In this document: piece by piece, positions 1-9,813 of the stretch
How positions within the stretch are numbered: position 1 is the stretch's first letter
Layout: every line of letters begins with the position of its first letter
Source of the DNA: Pseudomonas sp. Q2-TVG4-2
Lineage (GTDB): Bacteria > Pseudomonadota > Gammaproteobacteria > Pseudomonadales > Pseudomonadaceae
Direction of reading: 5' to 3'
Assembly (NCBI RefSeq): GCF_013620795.1
Contig: NZ_LGLW01000004.1
Location: 372,001 to 436,000 of the forward strand
Length of the DNA: 64,000 bases
Translations under genes and position numbers: made by a program
The notes under the pieces: generated by a model
Databases searched by the model: none
What the model was told of the DNA's origin: nothing
Seen by the model: the letters and a program-made list of their open reading frames with translations, nothing else

Positions 1-930
<930 letters not shown>

Positions 931-1015
931 CTATTCGGTGACCGTTTGCTGCAATGGCTCGCTGTGGTCGCTCCATCGGTACACGACGAGGGTGCAGCGC
1001 GACGCCTTGCTTCCG

Positions 1016-1062
1016 CCCCTCACCCGACCCTCTCCCTTAAAAGAGAAGGCTAGGGTGAGGGG
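1016..1062. repeat. Imperfect inverted repeat (REP-like) between co-directional genes
   Basis: Outer arms CCCCTCACCC (1016-1025) and GGGTGAGGGG (1053-1062) are perfect complements, and the inner CTCT/AGAG bases can pair further. The sequence resembles the dispersed CCCTCACCC...GGGTGAGGG repeats found between genes in many proteobacteria. It sits 50 bp after the stop codon of the molybdopterin oxidoreductase, so it may also stop transcription, but there is no clear T-tract. Copy number elsewhere in the genome cannot be judged here. Confidence 0.6.
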
Positions 1063-1112
1063 AGGCGAAAGCCCGCACACAAGCAACGGGCACTCACGAG
1101 CACATTCGACCG

Positions 1113-3209
1113 CTACGCCGCCTCCACCTGCACCGGCACGCCATTGAGCGCGGCATTGCCGGACAGCACGTCCAGCCGGCGCTCATCGGTCAGGTCATTA
1201 GCGCTGGCCCCGGGTTGGCTGCTGGCGATACCCATCTGCACACCGGGCCGTGCATGCCCCCAGCCATGCGGCAGGCTAACCACGCCGGGCATCATCTCGT
1301 CGCTGGCGGCCACTTCCACTTCGATCATGCCGACCCGGGAACGGACCCGCACGTGCTGGCCATCAGCCAGACCGAGACGGCACAGATCGGCCGGGTTCAT
1401 CAACAGTTGATGGCGCGGTTTGCCTTTGACCAGGCGATGGTAGTTGTGCATCCAGGAGTTATTGCTTCGCACATGACGACGCCCGATCAGTATCAGCTGA
1501 TCCCCTTGCGGCGACCTTGCAGACGCGAAACGCGCCAGGTCGCCGAGAAACAGCTCTGGTGCTGCCTGAACTTGCTGGTTGGCGGTTTTTAGACGGCCGG
1601 CGAGGTTCGGTTGCAGCGCTCCTAGATCCAGGCCGTGCGGATAATCGCGCAACTTGGCGAGGCTCAGCGCGGACTCGCTGCAGTCACCATACGGGCCGGC
1701 ACGCAGGCCCATATCGATCATTTGCTCGGGCGCCATGGTCGGCTTGAGATCGGCTCCGGTACGCGCCGCGAACGCCTTGGCCAGCCCGACGAAGATTTCC
1801 CAGTCGTGCAGCGCACCCGCCGGCCTGCCGAGCACGGCTTCATTGAAGCGGGTGACGTTGCGCACCGCGAAAACGTTGAAAGTGGTGTCGTAGTGATTGT
1901 GCTCAAGCGGCGCCGTCGGCGGCAGGATCAGGTCGGCGTAGCGGGTGGTTTCGTTGATGTAGAAATCCACGCTGAGCATGAACTCCAGCCCGTCCAGCGC
2001 CTGTTCCAACTGGCGGCCGTTGGGTGTGGACAGCACAGGATTCCCAGCAACGGTAACCAGCGCACGCACCTGCCCTTCCCCTTCGGTGAGCATTTCCTCG
2101 GCCAGCGCCGAGACCGGTAGTTCACCGCCATATTCTGGCAGCCCCGACACCCGGCTCTGCCAGCGGTTGAAATGTCCGCCGGATGTATTCGCTACCAGAT
2201 CAACGGCCGGTTCGGTGCAGAGCGCACCGCCCACCCGATCCAGATTGCCGGTGACCAGATTGATCGATTGCACCAGCCACTGGCAAAGCGTGCCAAAGGC
2301 TTGCGTGGACACACCCATGCGACCATAGCAGACCGCCTTGTCAGCCGCCGCGAAGTCGCGCGCCAGCTGTCGGATCTGCTCGGCCGGCACGCCGCAGCGC
2401 GCACTCATGGCCTCGGCCGGGAATGGGGCGGCGGCCGCGCGCAACTCATCCAACCCTTCGACCGGGAGATGGCTGGCCCGAGTCAGGCCTTCGGCGAACA
2501 GCGTATTGAGCAGGCCGAACAGAAGCGCTGCATCCTCGCCCGGGCGAACAAACAGGTGCTGATCAGCGATGGCGGCCGTTTCGCTACGTCGCGGGTCTAC
2601 CACCACTAGCTTGCCGCCGCGCGCCCTTAAAGCTTTCAGGCGCTTTTCCACGTCCGGCACGGTCATGATGCTGCCATTGGACGCCAGCGGGTTGCCGCCG
2701 AGTATCAACATGAAATCGGTGTGATCAATGTCTGGAATCGGGATCAGCAGACCGTGGCCGTACATCATCAGGCTGGCCAGATGATGCGGAAGCTGATCCA
2801 CCGAGGTGGCGGAAAAGCGGTTGCGCGTCTTGAGCTGGCCGAGGAAGTAGTTGCTGTGGGTCATCAACCCGTAGTTGTGCACGCTGGGGTTGCCCTGATA
2901 GACCGCCACCGCATTATTGCCATGGCGCTCACGAATGTCGGCCAGGCGCTCAGCGACCAGCGCGAAGGCAGCGTCCCACTCGATTGCCTGCCATTCGCTG
3001 CCGACCCGGCGCATGGGATGACGCAGGCGATCCGGATCATTCTGGATATCCTGCAGGGCGACAGCCTTAGGGCAGATGTGGCCGCGACTGAAGCTGTCCT
3101 GCGGATCGCCCTTGATCGAAACGATCTGCTCATCGCGAGTTTCGATGGTCAGGCCACAGATGGCCTCGCACAGATGGCACGCACGGTGGTGCAAGGTCGA
3201 TTCGCTCAT
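1113..3209 (-). CDS. Molybdopterin-dependent oxidoreductase, formate dehydrogenase/nitrate reductase superfamily
   Basis: A 698-residue single-chain enzyme of the DMSO-reductase superfamily. The N-terminus has the 4Fe-4S motif C11-x2-C14-x3-C18-x27-C46, followed by bis-MGD binding segments (LILGGNP, VVVDPRRSETA) and a C-terminal molydopterin dinucleotide-binding domain (QLILIGRRH, NPADLCRLGLADGQHVRV, SLPHGWGH). The ATG at 3209 is chosen over one 33 bp upstream because GGAG lies about 7 bases before it and the cysteine motif then starts at the normal place. There is no twin-arginine signal, so it is probably cytoplasmic. No electron-transfer subunit is adjacent. Where formate dehydrogenases carry Cys or Sec as Mo ligand, the sequence reads SVDQLPHH, so substrate and ligand are uncertain. 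Confidence 0.88.
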   Translation of the reverse strand: MSESTLHHRACHLCEAICGLTIETRDEQIVSIKGDPQDSFSRGHICPKAVALQDIQNDPDRLRHPMRRVGSEWQAIEWDAAFALVAERLADIRERHGNNAVAVYQGNPSVHNYGLMTHSNYFLGQLKTRNRFSATSVDQLPHHLASLMMYGHGLLIPIPDIDHTDFMLILGGNPLASNGSIMTVPDVEKRLKALRARGGKLVVVDPRRSETAAIADQHLFVRPGEDAALLFGLLNTLFAEGLTRASHLPVEGLDELRAAAAPFPAEAMSARCGVPAEQIRQLARDFAAADKAVCYGRMGVSTQAFGTLCQWLVQSINLVTGNLDRVGGALCTEPAVDLVANTSGGHFNRWQSRVSGLPEYGGELPVSALAEEMLTEGEGQVRALVTVAGNPVLSTPNGRQLEQALDGLEFMLSVDFYINETTRYADLILPPTAPLEHNHYDTTFNVFAVRNVTRFNEAVLGRPAGALHDWEIFVGLAKAFAARTGADLKPTMAPEQMIDMGLRAGPYGDCSESALSLAKLRDYPHGLDLGALQPNLAGRLKTANQQVQAAPELFLGDLARFASARSPQGDQLILIGRRHVRSNNSWMHNYHRLVKGKPRHQLLMNPADLCRLGLADGQHVRVRSRVGMIEVEVAASDEMMPGVVSLPHGWGHARPGVQMGIASSQPGASANDLTDERRLDVLSGNAALNGVPVQVEAA

Positions 3210-3397
3210 CGCAGGCTCCGGAGGATTGTTTTTGTAATCCAATCACTCTAGGCGCGCGCAGAGCAGGCAACAATCAATCACGTCGCGGCAAATAGGGTCT
3301 GATTCAGATGGCCGATCTTGCGATGCGAATAAGCCCTGCCAACACAAATCCCATAGAAACGAGCAGCTAGCGGCACCGAGGCCGAAGTCCGCCGCTC

Positions 3398-3417
3398 TTG
3401 TAGGAGCGAGCTTGCTC
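3398..3417. repeat. Pseudomonas REP-type element (TGTAGGAGCGAGCTTGCTC core)
   Basis: The string TTGTAGGAGCGAGCTTGCTC is the hallmark of the REP family spread through Pseudomonas intergenic spacers; GAGCGAGC and GCTTGCTC form the small imperfect palindrome. It lies in the spacer between the end of recJ and the start of the molybdopterin enzyme (3210-3505). Nothing else gene-like is visible in that spacer. Confidence 0.75.
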
Positions 3418-3505
3418 AAGATCAAGACCGCGCAGTTGCGATTCACCAGCAAGGAGTCGGAGCCCTCCCTTACTCCAGGCAGTACGCGCGTGTAGGTCTA
3501 TGTGA

Positions 3506-5221
3506 TCAGCGCGCCGCGATATGGGCCACCAGCAGCTGCACGCTTTCCCGACCGCGGAACTCGTTGACGTCCAGCTTGTAGGCCAGATCGGCCCAATGCA
3601 CGGTGGGGTTGGGCCAGAGGTCGCGGTCGATGTTGAACGCAATGCCATCGAGGGTCAGCGAACCGCACTCGCTCTTGAGCACCATTTTCAGATGTTTCTC
3701 GCCGACCAGCCGCTGTTGTACTAGCTGGAATACGCCGTGAAACACCGGCTCGGGAAAGTGTTGCCCCCAAGGCCCAGCATTGCGCAGCGCCTTAGCCAGC
3801 TCCAAATGGAATTCTTCGATGCTCAACTGGCCATCGGTCAGTAGACGTCCGGTCAGGTCGTCCTCGCAGAGCTGCCGGCGAACCTCGGCATCGAAGGCGG
3901 CCGCGAAAGCGCCGAAGTTCTCTTGAGGCAGCGACAACCCCGCCGCCATCGCATGGCCGCCGAACTTGCTGATCAAACCCGGATGGCGCGCTGCGACCGC
4001 ATCCAGCGCATCACGAATATGGAAACCCGGCACCGAACGCGCAGAGCCCTTGAGCACACCTTCGCCGGCATCAGCGAAGGCGATGGTCGGACGGTGATAA
4101 CGTTCTTTCAGCCGTGAAGCGAGAATGCCGATGACGCCCTGGTGCCAGTCCGGCTCGAACAGGCAGAGACCGAACGGCATGTCATCCAGCGGCAGGTCCT
4201 TAAGCTGAGCCAGCGCCTCACGCTGCATGCCCTGCTCGATGCCCTTGCGATCCTGATTGAGTTGATCCAGCTGCACCGCCATGTCGCGCGCCAGCGCTTC
4301 GTCCTCGCAGAGCAGGCACTCGATGCCCAGCGCCATGTCATCCAGGCGCCCCGCCGCGTTTAGCCGCGGGCCAAGAATGAAGCCGAGATCGGTCGAAGTG
4401 ATCCGCCGATGATCACGTCCGGCGACCTCTAGGATCGCGCGCAGTCCCGGTCGCGCACGACCGGCCCGAATTCGCGCCAAGCCCTGATGCACCAGGATGC
4501 GGTTGTTTGCATCCAACGGCACTACGTCAGCGACGCTGCCCAGCGCGACCAGATCCAGCAGCTCGCCCAGGTTCGGCTCCGACCAGCCGCTTCGGGCGAA
4601 CCAGCCCGACTCGCGCAACCGGGCCCGTAGCGCTAGCAGCACGTAGAAAATGACGCCAACGCCAGCGATGCACTTGCTAGGGAAGGCGCACTCGGGCTGG
4701 TTGGGATTGACGATGGCGTCCGCCGCTGGCAGTTCGTGCCCGGGCAGGTGGTGATCGGTTACCAGCACCTTGAGCCCGGCCGCCTTGGCCGCCGCCACGC
4801 CATCGACGCTGGAGATACCATTGTCGACCGTCACCAGCAGATCGGGCTGACGCTCCAGGGCGACGGCGACGATCTCAGGCGTCAACCCGTAGCCGTACTC
4901 GAAGCGGTTGGGCACCAGATAGTCCACATGCGCAGCGCCCAACTGACGCAGGCCCAGGACGCCAACGGTACTGGCGGTGGCGCCGTCGGCATCGAAATCG
5001 CCGACGAAGAGGATGCGCTGACGCTTTTCCAGCGCCTCGACCAATAACGTCACCGCCGAATCGATTCCCTTAAGCTGGCCGTAGGGGATCAAGCGCGCCA
5101 ATCCCTTGTCCAGCTCCGCCGCCGATTGCACGCCGCGCGCCGCGTAGAGGCGCGTCAGCAGTGGCGGCAAGTCGCCCAGGTCGGGCAGCACTTGAGGTAG
5201 CGGGCGGGGTTCTATGCGCAT
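3506..5221 (-). CDS. recJ: Single-stranded-DNA-specific exonuclease RecJ
   Basis: RecJ degrades single-stranded DNA 5'->3' in RecF-pathway recombination, base excision and mismatch repair. The 571 residues match the usual length. DHH-family motifs are in order: GDFDADG (74-80), VDNGISS (132-138), TDHHLPG (155-161, the DHH signature), the IGPRLNAAGRLDDM segment, and GGHAMAAGLSL of the DHHA1 domain around residue 410. An OB-like C-terminal part ends the protein. The start ATG at 5221 gives MRIEPRPLP, typical of pseudomonads. It is a stand-alone gene here, with the MarR-like regulator gene upstream in the same direction. Confidence 0.96.
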   Translation of the reverse strand: MRIEPRPLPQVLPDLGDLPPLLTRLYAARGVQSAAELDKGLARLIPYGQLKGIDSAVTLLVEALEKRQRILFVGDFDADGATASTVGVLGLRQLGAAHVDYLVPNRFEYGYGLTPEIVAVALERQPDLLVTVDNGISSVDGVAAAKAAGLKVLVTDHHLPGHELPAADAIVNPNQPECAFPSKCIAGVGVIFYVLLALRARLRESGWFARSGWSEPNLGELLDLVALGSVADVVPLDANNRILVHQGLARIRAGRARPGLRAILEVAGRDHRRITSTDLGFILGPRLNAAGRLDDMALGIECLLCEDEALARDMAVQLDQLNQDRKGIEQGMQREALAQLKDLPLDDMPFGLCLFEPDWHQGVIGILASRLKERYHRPTIAFADAGEGVLKGSARSVPGFHIRDALDAVAARHPGLISKFGGHAMAAGLSLPQENFGAFAAAFDAEVRRQLCEDDLTGRLLTDGQLSIEEFHLELAKALRNAGPWGQHFPEPVFHGVFQLVQQRLVGEKHLKMVLKSECGSLTLDGIAFNIDRDLWPNPTVHWADLAYKLDVNEFRGRESVQLLVAHIAAR

Positions 5222-5254
5222 CTGATGGTTATCCGGTTTGTAGCGTGAGGCAGT

Positions 5255-5794
5255 TCAGAGCGAAGTTGCAGCGCGCGCAGCCTGATCGTACAGCCCCGAC
5301 ATGGCGCGCAGCATCCCGGCGAGGCGGTGAATCTCCTCGGGGTCGATATTGAGATTTTCGAAGGAGGCGATCAGGCATTCGCGACGGATGTCAGCGTATT
5401 CCTGGCACAGCTCGCGGCCCTTGTCGGTGGTCCGGTAGTACATCTCTTTGCCCTGCTTCTCGCCCGCCACCAGCCCAAGCTTGCCGAGCTTCTTCAGCGC
5501 GTAGGTCACGGTGTGAGTGTCTTCGATATTCAGCAGGAGGCAGATGTCCGCCTGACGCTTGGCACGGCCACGGCTAGTCAGGTTATGCAGGACCATGACA
5601 TCCAGCGCATTCATTTCCACTGCGCCGGAAGCCTTCATGCATCGCTCCATCCAGCGCATCAGCGCGGCGCTGGCGACGATGATGCCGTATTCCAGTTCTG
5701 AAAGTTCCTGCGACTGCTCGGCGAGATGCGCCGACGCCACGATGGACGATCGCAACGGACGAGGGGATTTGGCGTCAACCATCTTGCGGACCAT
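5255..5794 (-). CDS. MarR-like winged-helix transcriptional regulator (COG5631 type)
   Basis: About 179 residues with a winged-helix DNA-binding core: ALDVMVLHNLTSRGRAKRQ, then the recognition region NIEDTHTVTYALKKLGKLG and a wing with YYRTTDKGREL. This layout fits the COG5631 group of predicted MarR-type regulators. Starts at 5863 (GTG), 5794 or 5782 are all possible; 5794 is preferred because the upstream residues do not look like part of the fold, though its ribosome site is weak. It is divergent from pxpA, and the 183-bp gap holds an AT-rich palindrome, so it most likely controls the 5-oxoproline genes and itself. The effector is unknown. Confidence 0.8.
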   Translation of the reverse strand: MVRKMVDAKSPRPLRSSIVASAHLAEQSQELSELEYGIIVASAALMRWMERCMKASGAVEMNALDVMVLHNLTSRGRAKRQADICLLLNIEDTHTVTYALKKLGKLGLVAGEKQGKEMYYRTTDKGRELCQEYADIRRECLIASFENLNIDPEEIHRLAGMLRAMSGLYDQAARAATSL

Positions 5795-5901
5795 TGGAAA
5801 TGAGGGGCGACAGCGGGCTGCCACCCTGGTGAATCGGGTTCGCAAGCATACAGCAATGCGCACTGAAAGGACCGGTCGGAGCGGCTACGAAAAATATTTA
5901 T

Positions 5902-5925
5902 TGATAAATCATCGATAATTTATCA
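5902..5925. promoter_or_regulatory. Candidate operator: AT-rich palindrome between regulator and pxpA
   Basis: TGATAAAT (5902-5909) and ATTTATCA (5918-5925) are perfect complements separated by 8 bases, in a short AT-rich island inside GC-rich DNA. The length and symmetry suit a dimeric winged-helix regulator. The site is 53 bases before the pxpA start codon and about 108 bases before the regulator start, where it could block both promoters. Binding is inferred from position only. Confidence 0.5.
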
Positions 5926-5977
5926 TCGTATTCCTTGCTCGCCTGTCGCTCCGGTACGCCCGTCAAAGAGGATCTCC

Positions 5978-6727
5978 ATGAACGCCCTGCTCCTGAACTG
6001 CGATATCGGCGAAAGCTTCGGTGCCTGGACCATGGGTATGGACGCCGAGGTCATGCCTTTCATCGATTGCGCCAATGTCGCTTGCGGTTTTCATGCATCG
6101 GATCCCCAGGTCATGCGGCGTACCGTTGCGCTGGCGACGCTGCATGACGTGAAGATCGGCGCGCATCCGGCCTATCCCGATCTGGTCGGTTTCGGTCGTC
6201 GCTCCATGGCCTGTAGTCCGAAGGAAGTGGAAAACATGCTGCTCTACCAGATCGGCGCGCTGGAAGGCATCTGCCGCGCCGAAGGAACCCAGGTTCGCTA
6301 CGTCAAACCTCATGGCGCGCTGTACAACGACATGATGCGTCAGCCGGAGTTGTTGCGCGCCGTGATGACGGCCATAACCGCTTACGACTCGTCCTTGCCG
6401 CTCATGTTGATGTCCACGCGTGACAACAGCGCCAGCCAGATCATGGCTGACGAGCTCGGCGTGACGCTGTGGTTCGAAGTATTCGCCGACCGCGCTTATG
6501 ACGCGGCGGGCATGCTGGTCCCCCGCGCGCAGCCCGGCGCGGTTCATCACGACGCCGACACCGTGGCTACCCAGGCACTCAGCCTGGCCAAAGGCGAACC
6601 ATTGACCGCCAGCGACGGCAGCGCGCTGGTTCTGCGCGCTGACACCCTCTGTGTACACGGCGATAACGCGGGCTCGATCGCTGCGGTACAACGCATCCGC
6701 CAGGCGCTGCGGGGCCTGGCAGCATGA
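5978..6727 (+). CDS. pxpA: 5-oxoprolinase subunit PxpA (LamB/YcsF family)
   Basis: Subunit A of the prokaryotic ATP-dependent 5-oxoprolinase, which opens 5-oxoproline (pyroglutamate) to glutamate, repairing a spontaneous breakdown product of glutamine and glutamate. The 249 residues begin [12 protein letters not shown], and carry [10 protein letters not shown] (about residue 30), [16 protein letters not shown] and [11 protein letters not shown], the family's metal/active-site segments in a deacetylase-like barrel. GAGG lies about 8 bases before the ATG. The last 4 bases overlap the start of pxpB, so the three pxp genes are almost certainly co-translated. Divergent from the MarR-like gene. Confidence 0.95.
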   Translation: MNALLLNCDIGESFGAWTMGMDAEVMPFIDCANVACGFHASDPQVMRRTVALATLHDVKIGAHPAYPDLVGFGRRSMACSPKEVENMLLYQIGALEGICRAEGTQVRYVKPHGALYNDMMRQPELLRAVMTAITAYDSSLPLMLMSTRDNSASQIMADELGVTLWFEVFADRAYDAAGMLVPRAQPGAVHHDADTVATQALSLAKGEPLTASDGSALVLRADTLCVHGDNAGSIAAVQRIRQALRGLAA

Positions 6728-7428
6728 CCCCGCGAATCGAAGTCGTTGGCATCGATAGCCTGATGTTGCGCCTGTTCGATGAAATCGACGAAGCCCATAT
6801 GCCCTGGCTGCTCGCTGCGGCCAGGTGCCTGCACGACAGCTTCGGCCCAGCGCTGATCGATCTGGTGCCGTGCTACACGACGCTGCTGGTGCAGTACGAC
6901 CTGGCACAACTTGACGACCGCCAGGCGCGCCAACGTATTGCCGACGCTCTACATGAATTGCAGCCAGATGCAGAAGGCCAGGGCCGCGAACTGAACATTC
7001 CGGTGTGGTACGACTCGAGTGTCGGCCCCGAGCTCGAAGCCCTCGGCCAACGCAGCGGCCTTGGCACTGCGGGCGTGATTGCGCGGCACAGTGCGCGCAT
7101 TTATCAGGTGTTTGCCCTCGGGTTCGCGCCAGGGTTCGCCTTCATGGGGCTGGTCGATGAGATTCTCGCCAGCCCCCGTCTCAAGACGCCACGCAAACAG
7201 GTACCCGCCGGCAGCCTGGGAATCGCCGACCGCCAGACCGCCATTTATCCACTCGTTTCTCCCGGCGGTTGGAACCTGATCGGTCGCAGTCCGATCAAGC
7301 TGTTCGATCGCGACATGGACGGCTACAGCATCTGGCAGCCCGGCGACCGGGTGCGTTTTCAACCGATCGAACGCGCTGAGTTCGTGCGTCTCGGTGGCGA
7401 CGATCGCCCATTCGGGGTGACACCATGA
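6724..7428 (+). CDS. pxpB: 5-oxoprolinase subunit PxpB (KipI family)
   Basis: Subunit B of the 5-oxoprolinase complex; in Bacillus the homologue KipI was first known as an inhibitor of the sporulation kinase KinA. The 234-residue protein has the cyclophilin-like carboxyltransferase domain with [11 protein letters not shown] (about residue 137), [16 protein letters not shown] and [16 protein letters not shown]. It overlaps pxpA by 4 bases at its start and pxpC by 4 bases at its end. PxpB and PxpC are together related to urea amidolyase/allophanate hydrolase subunits, but the presence of pxpA in the same operon favours the oxoprolinase role. Confidence 0.94.
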   Translation: MTPRIEVVGIDSLMLRLFDEIDEAHMPWLLAAARCLHDSFGPALIDLVPCYTTLLVQYDLAQLDDRQARQRIADALHELQPDAEGQGRELNIPVWYDSSVGPELEALGQRSGLGTAGVIARHSARIYQVFALGFAPGFAFMGLVDEILASPRLKTPRKQVPAGSLGIADRQTAIYPLVSPGGWNLIGRSPIKLFDRDMDGYSIWQPGDRVRFQPIERAEFVRLGGDDRPFGVTP

Positions 7429-8339
7429 GCTTGCTGATAGAACGAAGCGGCGCGCTGGCCAGCCTGCAGGACGGCGGCCGTTTCGGTGTTCGCCACCTGG
7501 GCGTTACCCAAGGCGGCGCCGCAGATTGGGTGTCACAGGCGTGGGCCAATTGGCTGTTGGGCAACCCTCTACGGGCCGCAACGGTGGAAATCACCCTGGG
7601 CAATTTCGCCCTGCTCGCCGAAACCGACAGTTGCCTGGCGCTATGCGGTGCCGACCTAGGCGCCACACTGGACGAACAGCCCGTCGCGCCAGGTCGCAGC
7701 TTCAATATTCGCAAGGGCCAGCGGCTGAGCTTCGCTCAGCCTCGCCAGGGGGTGCGCGCCTATCTTGCCGCGCCCGGCGGTTTCACCGCGCCGCAACTGC
7801 TCGGTAGCTGTGCCACGGTGCGTCGTGAGGCGCTGGGCGGTCTGCACGGGGACGGTCGACCACTGGCCTCCGGCGATCGGCTGCACTGGCATGGCACGGC
7901 ACCACAGCCGCGCGCACTCGATGCCACGCAGGCGCTGTCGCTATTCGCGCCCGATACATTGACCGTGGTATTGGGCGCGCAGATCGGCGATTTCAGCGGC
8001 CAAAGTCTGTTCGACGCATTCAATCGAGAATGGACTGTGGACCAGCGCGCCGACCGCATGGGCGTTCGCCTGGTCGGACCGATACTGCGCGGCGCGCGTC
8101 AATCGATGATTTCTGAAGGCGTACCGCTGGGGGCCATCCAGGTACCGCCGGATGGGCAGCCGATCGTGCTGCTCAATGATCGGCAGACCATCGGCGGCTA
8201 TCCGCGACTCGGCGCACTGACGCCGCTGTCGGTCGCTCGCCTGGCCCAATGCTTGCCGGGAACAACCCTGATGCTCAAACCAATTTCCCTGGAACGCGCG
8301 CAGACCCAACAACGCGAGTTGCTTGGCAACTGGCAATAA
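7425..8339 (+). CDS. pxpC: 5-oxoprolinase subunit PxpC (KipA family)
   Basis: Subunit C of the 5-oxoprolinase, 304 residues, the biotin-independent carboxyltransferase-like partner of PxpB. The N-terminal SLQDGGRFGVRHLGVTQGG signature, the AAPGGF segment, and the late EGVPLGAIQVPPDGQPIVLLNDRQTIGGYP block are typical. The ATG overlaps the pxpB stop (ATGA). The 203 bp that follow up to the transporter gene hold no other gene and no obvious terminator, so the transporter may be part of the same transcript. Confidence 0.94.
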   Translation: MSLLIERSGALASLQDGGRFGVRHLGVTQGGAADWVSQAWANWLLGNPLRAATVEITLGNFALLAETDSCLALCGADLGATLDEQPVAPGRSFNIRKGQRLSFAQPRQGVRAYLAAPGGFTAPQLLGSCATVRREALGGLHGDGRPLASGDRLHWHGTAPQPRALDATQALSLFAPDTLTVVLGAQIGDFSGQSLFDAFNREWTVDQRADRMGVRLVGPILRGARQSMISEGVPLGAIQVPPDGQPIVLLNDRQTIGGYPRLGALTPLSVARLAQCLPGTTLMLKPISLERAQTQQRELLGNWQ

Positions 8340-8542
8340 GTCGGTCGCCCTCGCTAACAGAGCGAATCTACGGATCTCACCCCCTACCGTCAGCTGCCCT
8401 ACAGGTGATGCGTAGACAACTCGAGGATGACCGGACCCAGAGAAAACCACGCGACGACCAAAAAACAACAATTACAAGAGAGTCCGGCTTACACCGGCTG
8501 CATTCCTACCTGCCCCAACGCCAATAAAAGAAAGGTATTCCA

Positions 8543-9760
8543 ATGCATCCCACACCCAGCGCCACCCCAGCGTCGCAACGCAACGTCTTGCGTGGCGCCA
8601 TCTTTATTATGGCAACGTCGTCGATTGGCCCCGCTTTTCTGACCCAGACCTCACTGTTCACCGAGAAATACCTCGCCAGCTTTGCCTTCGCCATCGTCAT
8701 CTCGCTGCTGATCGACATCGGCGCCCAGCTCAACATCTGGCGGATCATCACCGTTGCCAACCTGCGCGGGCAGGATGTGGCAAACCGCGTCATTCCTGGC
8801 GTCGGCCATCTTATTTCCGCCTTCATCGTGCTCGGCGGCATCGCCTTCAATATTGGCAATATCGGTGGCGCCGGGCTGGCGATGAACGTGATTTTCGGCG
8901 TGCCGCCGGTGATCGGATCGCTGATCGCAGCAGTCCTGATTATTGGCATCTTCCTGCTGCGCAACGCCAAGGGCGTCATGGACTCCGTGATGCAGGTGCT
9001 CGGGTTGGTGATGCTGTGCATGATCGGCTACGCCATGCTGCAGTCGAGCCCGCCGGTCATGGAGGCCTTGAGCCGCAGCTTCAACCCGGATGATCCGCTG
9101 ATTCTGTTGCTGCCGATCGTGACACTGGTCGGCGGCACTGTGGGGGGCTATATCTCGTTCTCAGGCGGTCACCGCCTGGTGGAAGCTGGCATCACCGGTG
9201 TGCAGAACGTGGGCGTGGTAACGCGCGCGGCTGTAACCGGTATCGCGACGACGGGTGTCGTGCGGATCTGCCTGTTCCTCGCTGCGCTCGGCGTCGTCAG
9301 CCAGGGGCTCAGCCTGGACCCGGGCAACCCAGCCGCGTCGGTGTTTTCACACTCGATGGGCACGGTTGGCTACAAAATATTCGGCGTGGTACTGCTGGCT
9401 GCTTCGGTGTCTTCGGTAATCGGCGCGGCCTATACCAGCGTGACGTTCATGTACTCGCTGCATGAAAGCGTCCAGCGCAACAACCAGTGGGTGGTAATCG
9501 CCTTCATTGCCTGCTCGACGCTGATCTACAGCCTTGTGGGACAGCCAGTCAAGGTACTGGTCATCGCCGGCTCGCTGAATGCGCTGGTATTGCCTTTGGC
9601 GCTGGGCTGCATCCTCTGGGCAGCGAAAAAGCCGAGTATTGTAGGCAGTGAATATCGCCACCCGACCTGGATGCTGGTGTTCGGCCTGTTGGCGATGGTC
9701 GCCACGGCGGTGGGTGTGGTGCTGTCGTTTAGTGCGTTGCTGCAGTTCTGGCAGTCCTGA
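8543..9760 (+). CDS. NRAMP-fold membrane transporter (YcsG-like), candidate 5-oxoproline carrier
   Basis: A 405-residue protein with about 11 hydrophobic segments and recognisable NRAMP-family spacing (SIGPAFLTQTSLFT in segment 1; LLPIVTLVGGTVGGYISFSGG in segment 6). The two motifs that bind the metal in true NRAMP transporters, DPGN in segment 1 and MPH in segment 6, are both absent, being replaced by residues around FTEK and GGY. The Bacillus counterpart YcsG also sits inside the ycsF-kip (pxp) cluster. It is therefore more likely to carry an organic substrate linked to 5-oxoproline than Mn or Fe; that is inference. AAAG lies 11 bases before the ATG. Confidence 0.8.
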   Translation: MHPTPSATPASQRNVLRGAIFIMATSSIGPAFLTQTSLFTEKYLASFAFAIVISLLIDIGAQLNIWRIITVANLRGQDVANRVIPGVGHLISAFIVLGGIAFNIGNIGGAGLAMNVIFGVPPVIGSLIAAVLIIGIFLLRNAKGVMDSVMQVLGLVMLCMIGYAMLQSSPPVMEALSRSFNPDDPLILLLPIVTLVGGTVGGYISFSGGHRLVEAGITGVQNVGVVTRAAVTGIATTGVVRICLFLAALGVVSQGLSLDPGNPAASVFSHSMGTVGYKIFGVVLLAASVSSVIGAAYTSVTFMYSLHESVQRNNQWVVIAFIACSTLIYSLVGQPVKVLVIAGSLNALVLPLALGCILWAAKKPSIVGSEYRHPTWMLVFGLLAMVATAVGVVLSFSALLQFWQS

Positions 9761-9813
9761 GTCGACGCCTGCCGGGGTAATCGCATCCCGGCGGGTCCCA
9801 TCCCTCGGCCGGC

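Noticed and set aside
8249-8527. Open frame in the pxpC-transporter gap
   Set aside because: It overlaps pxpC in another frame and lacks domain or codon character.
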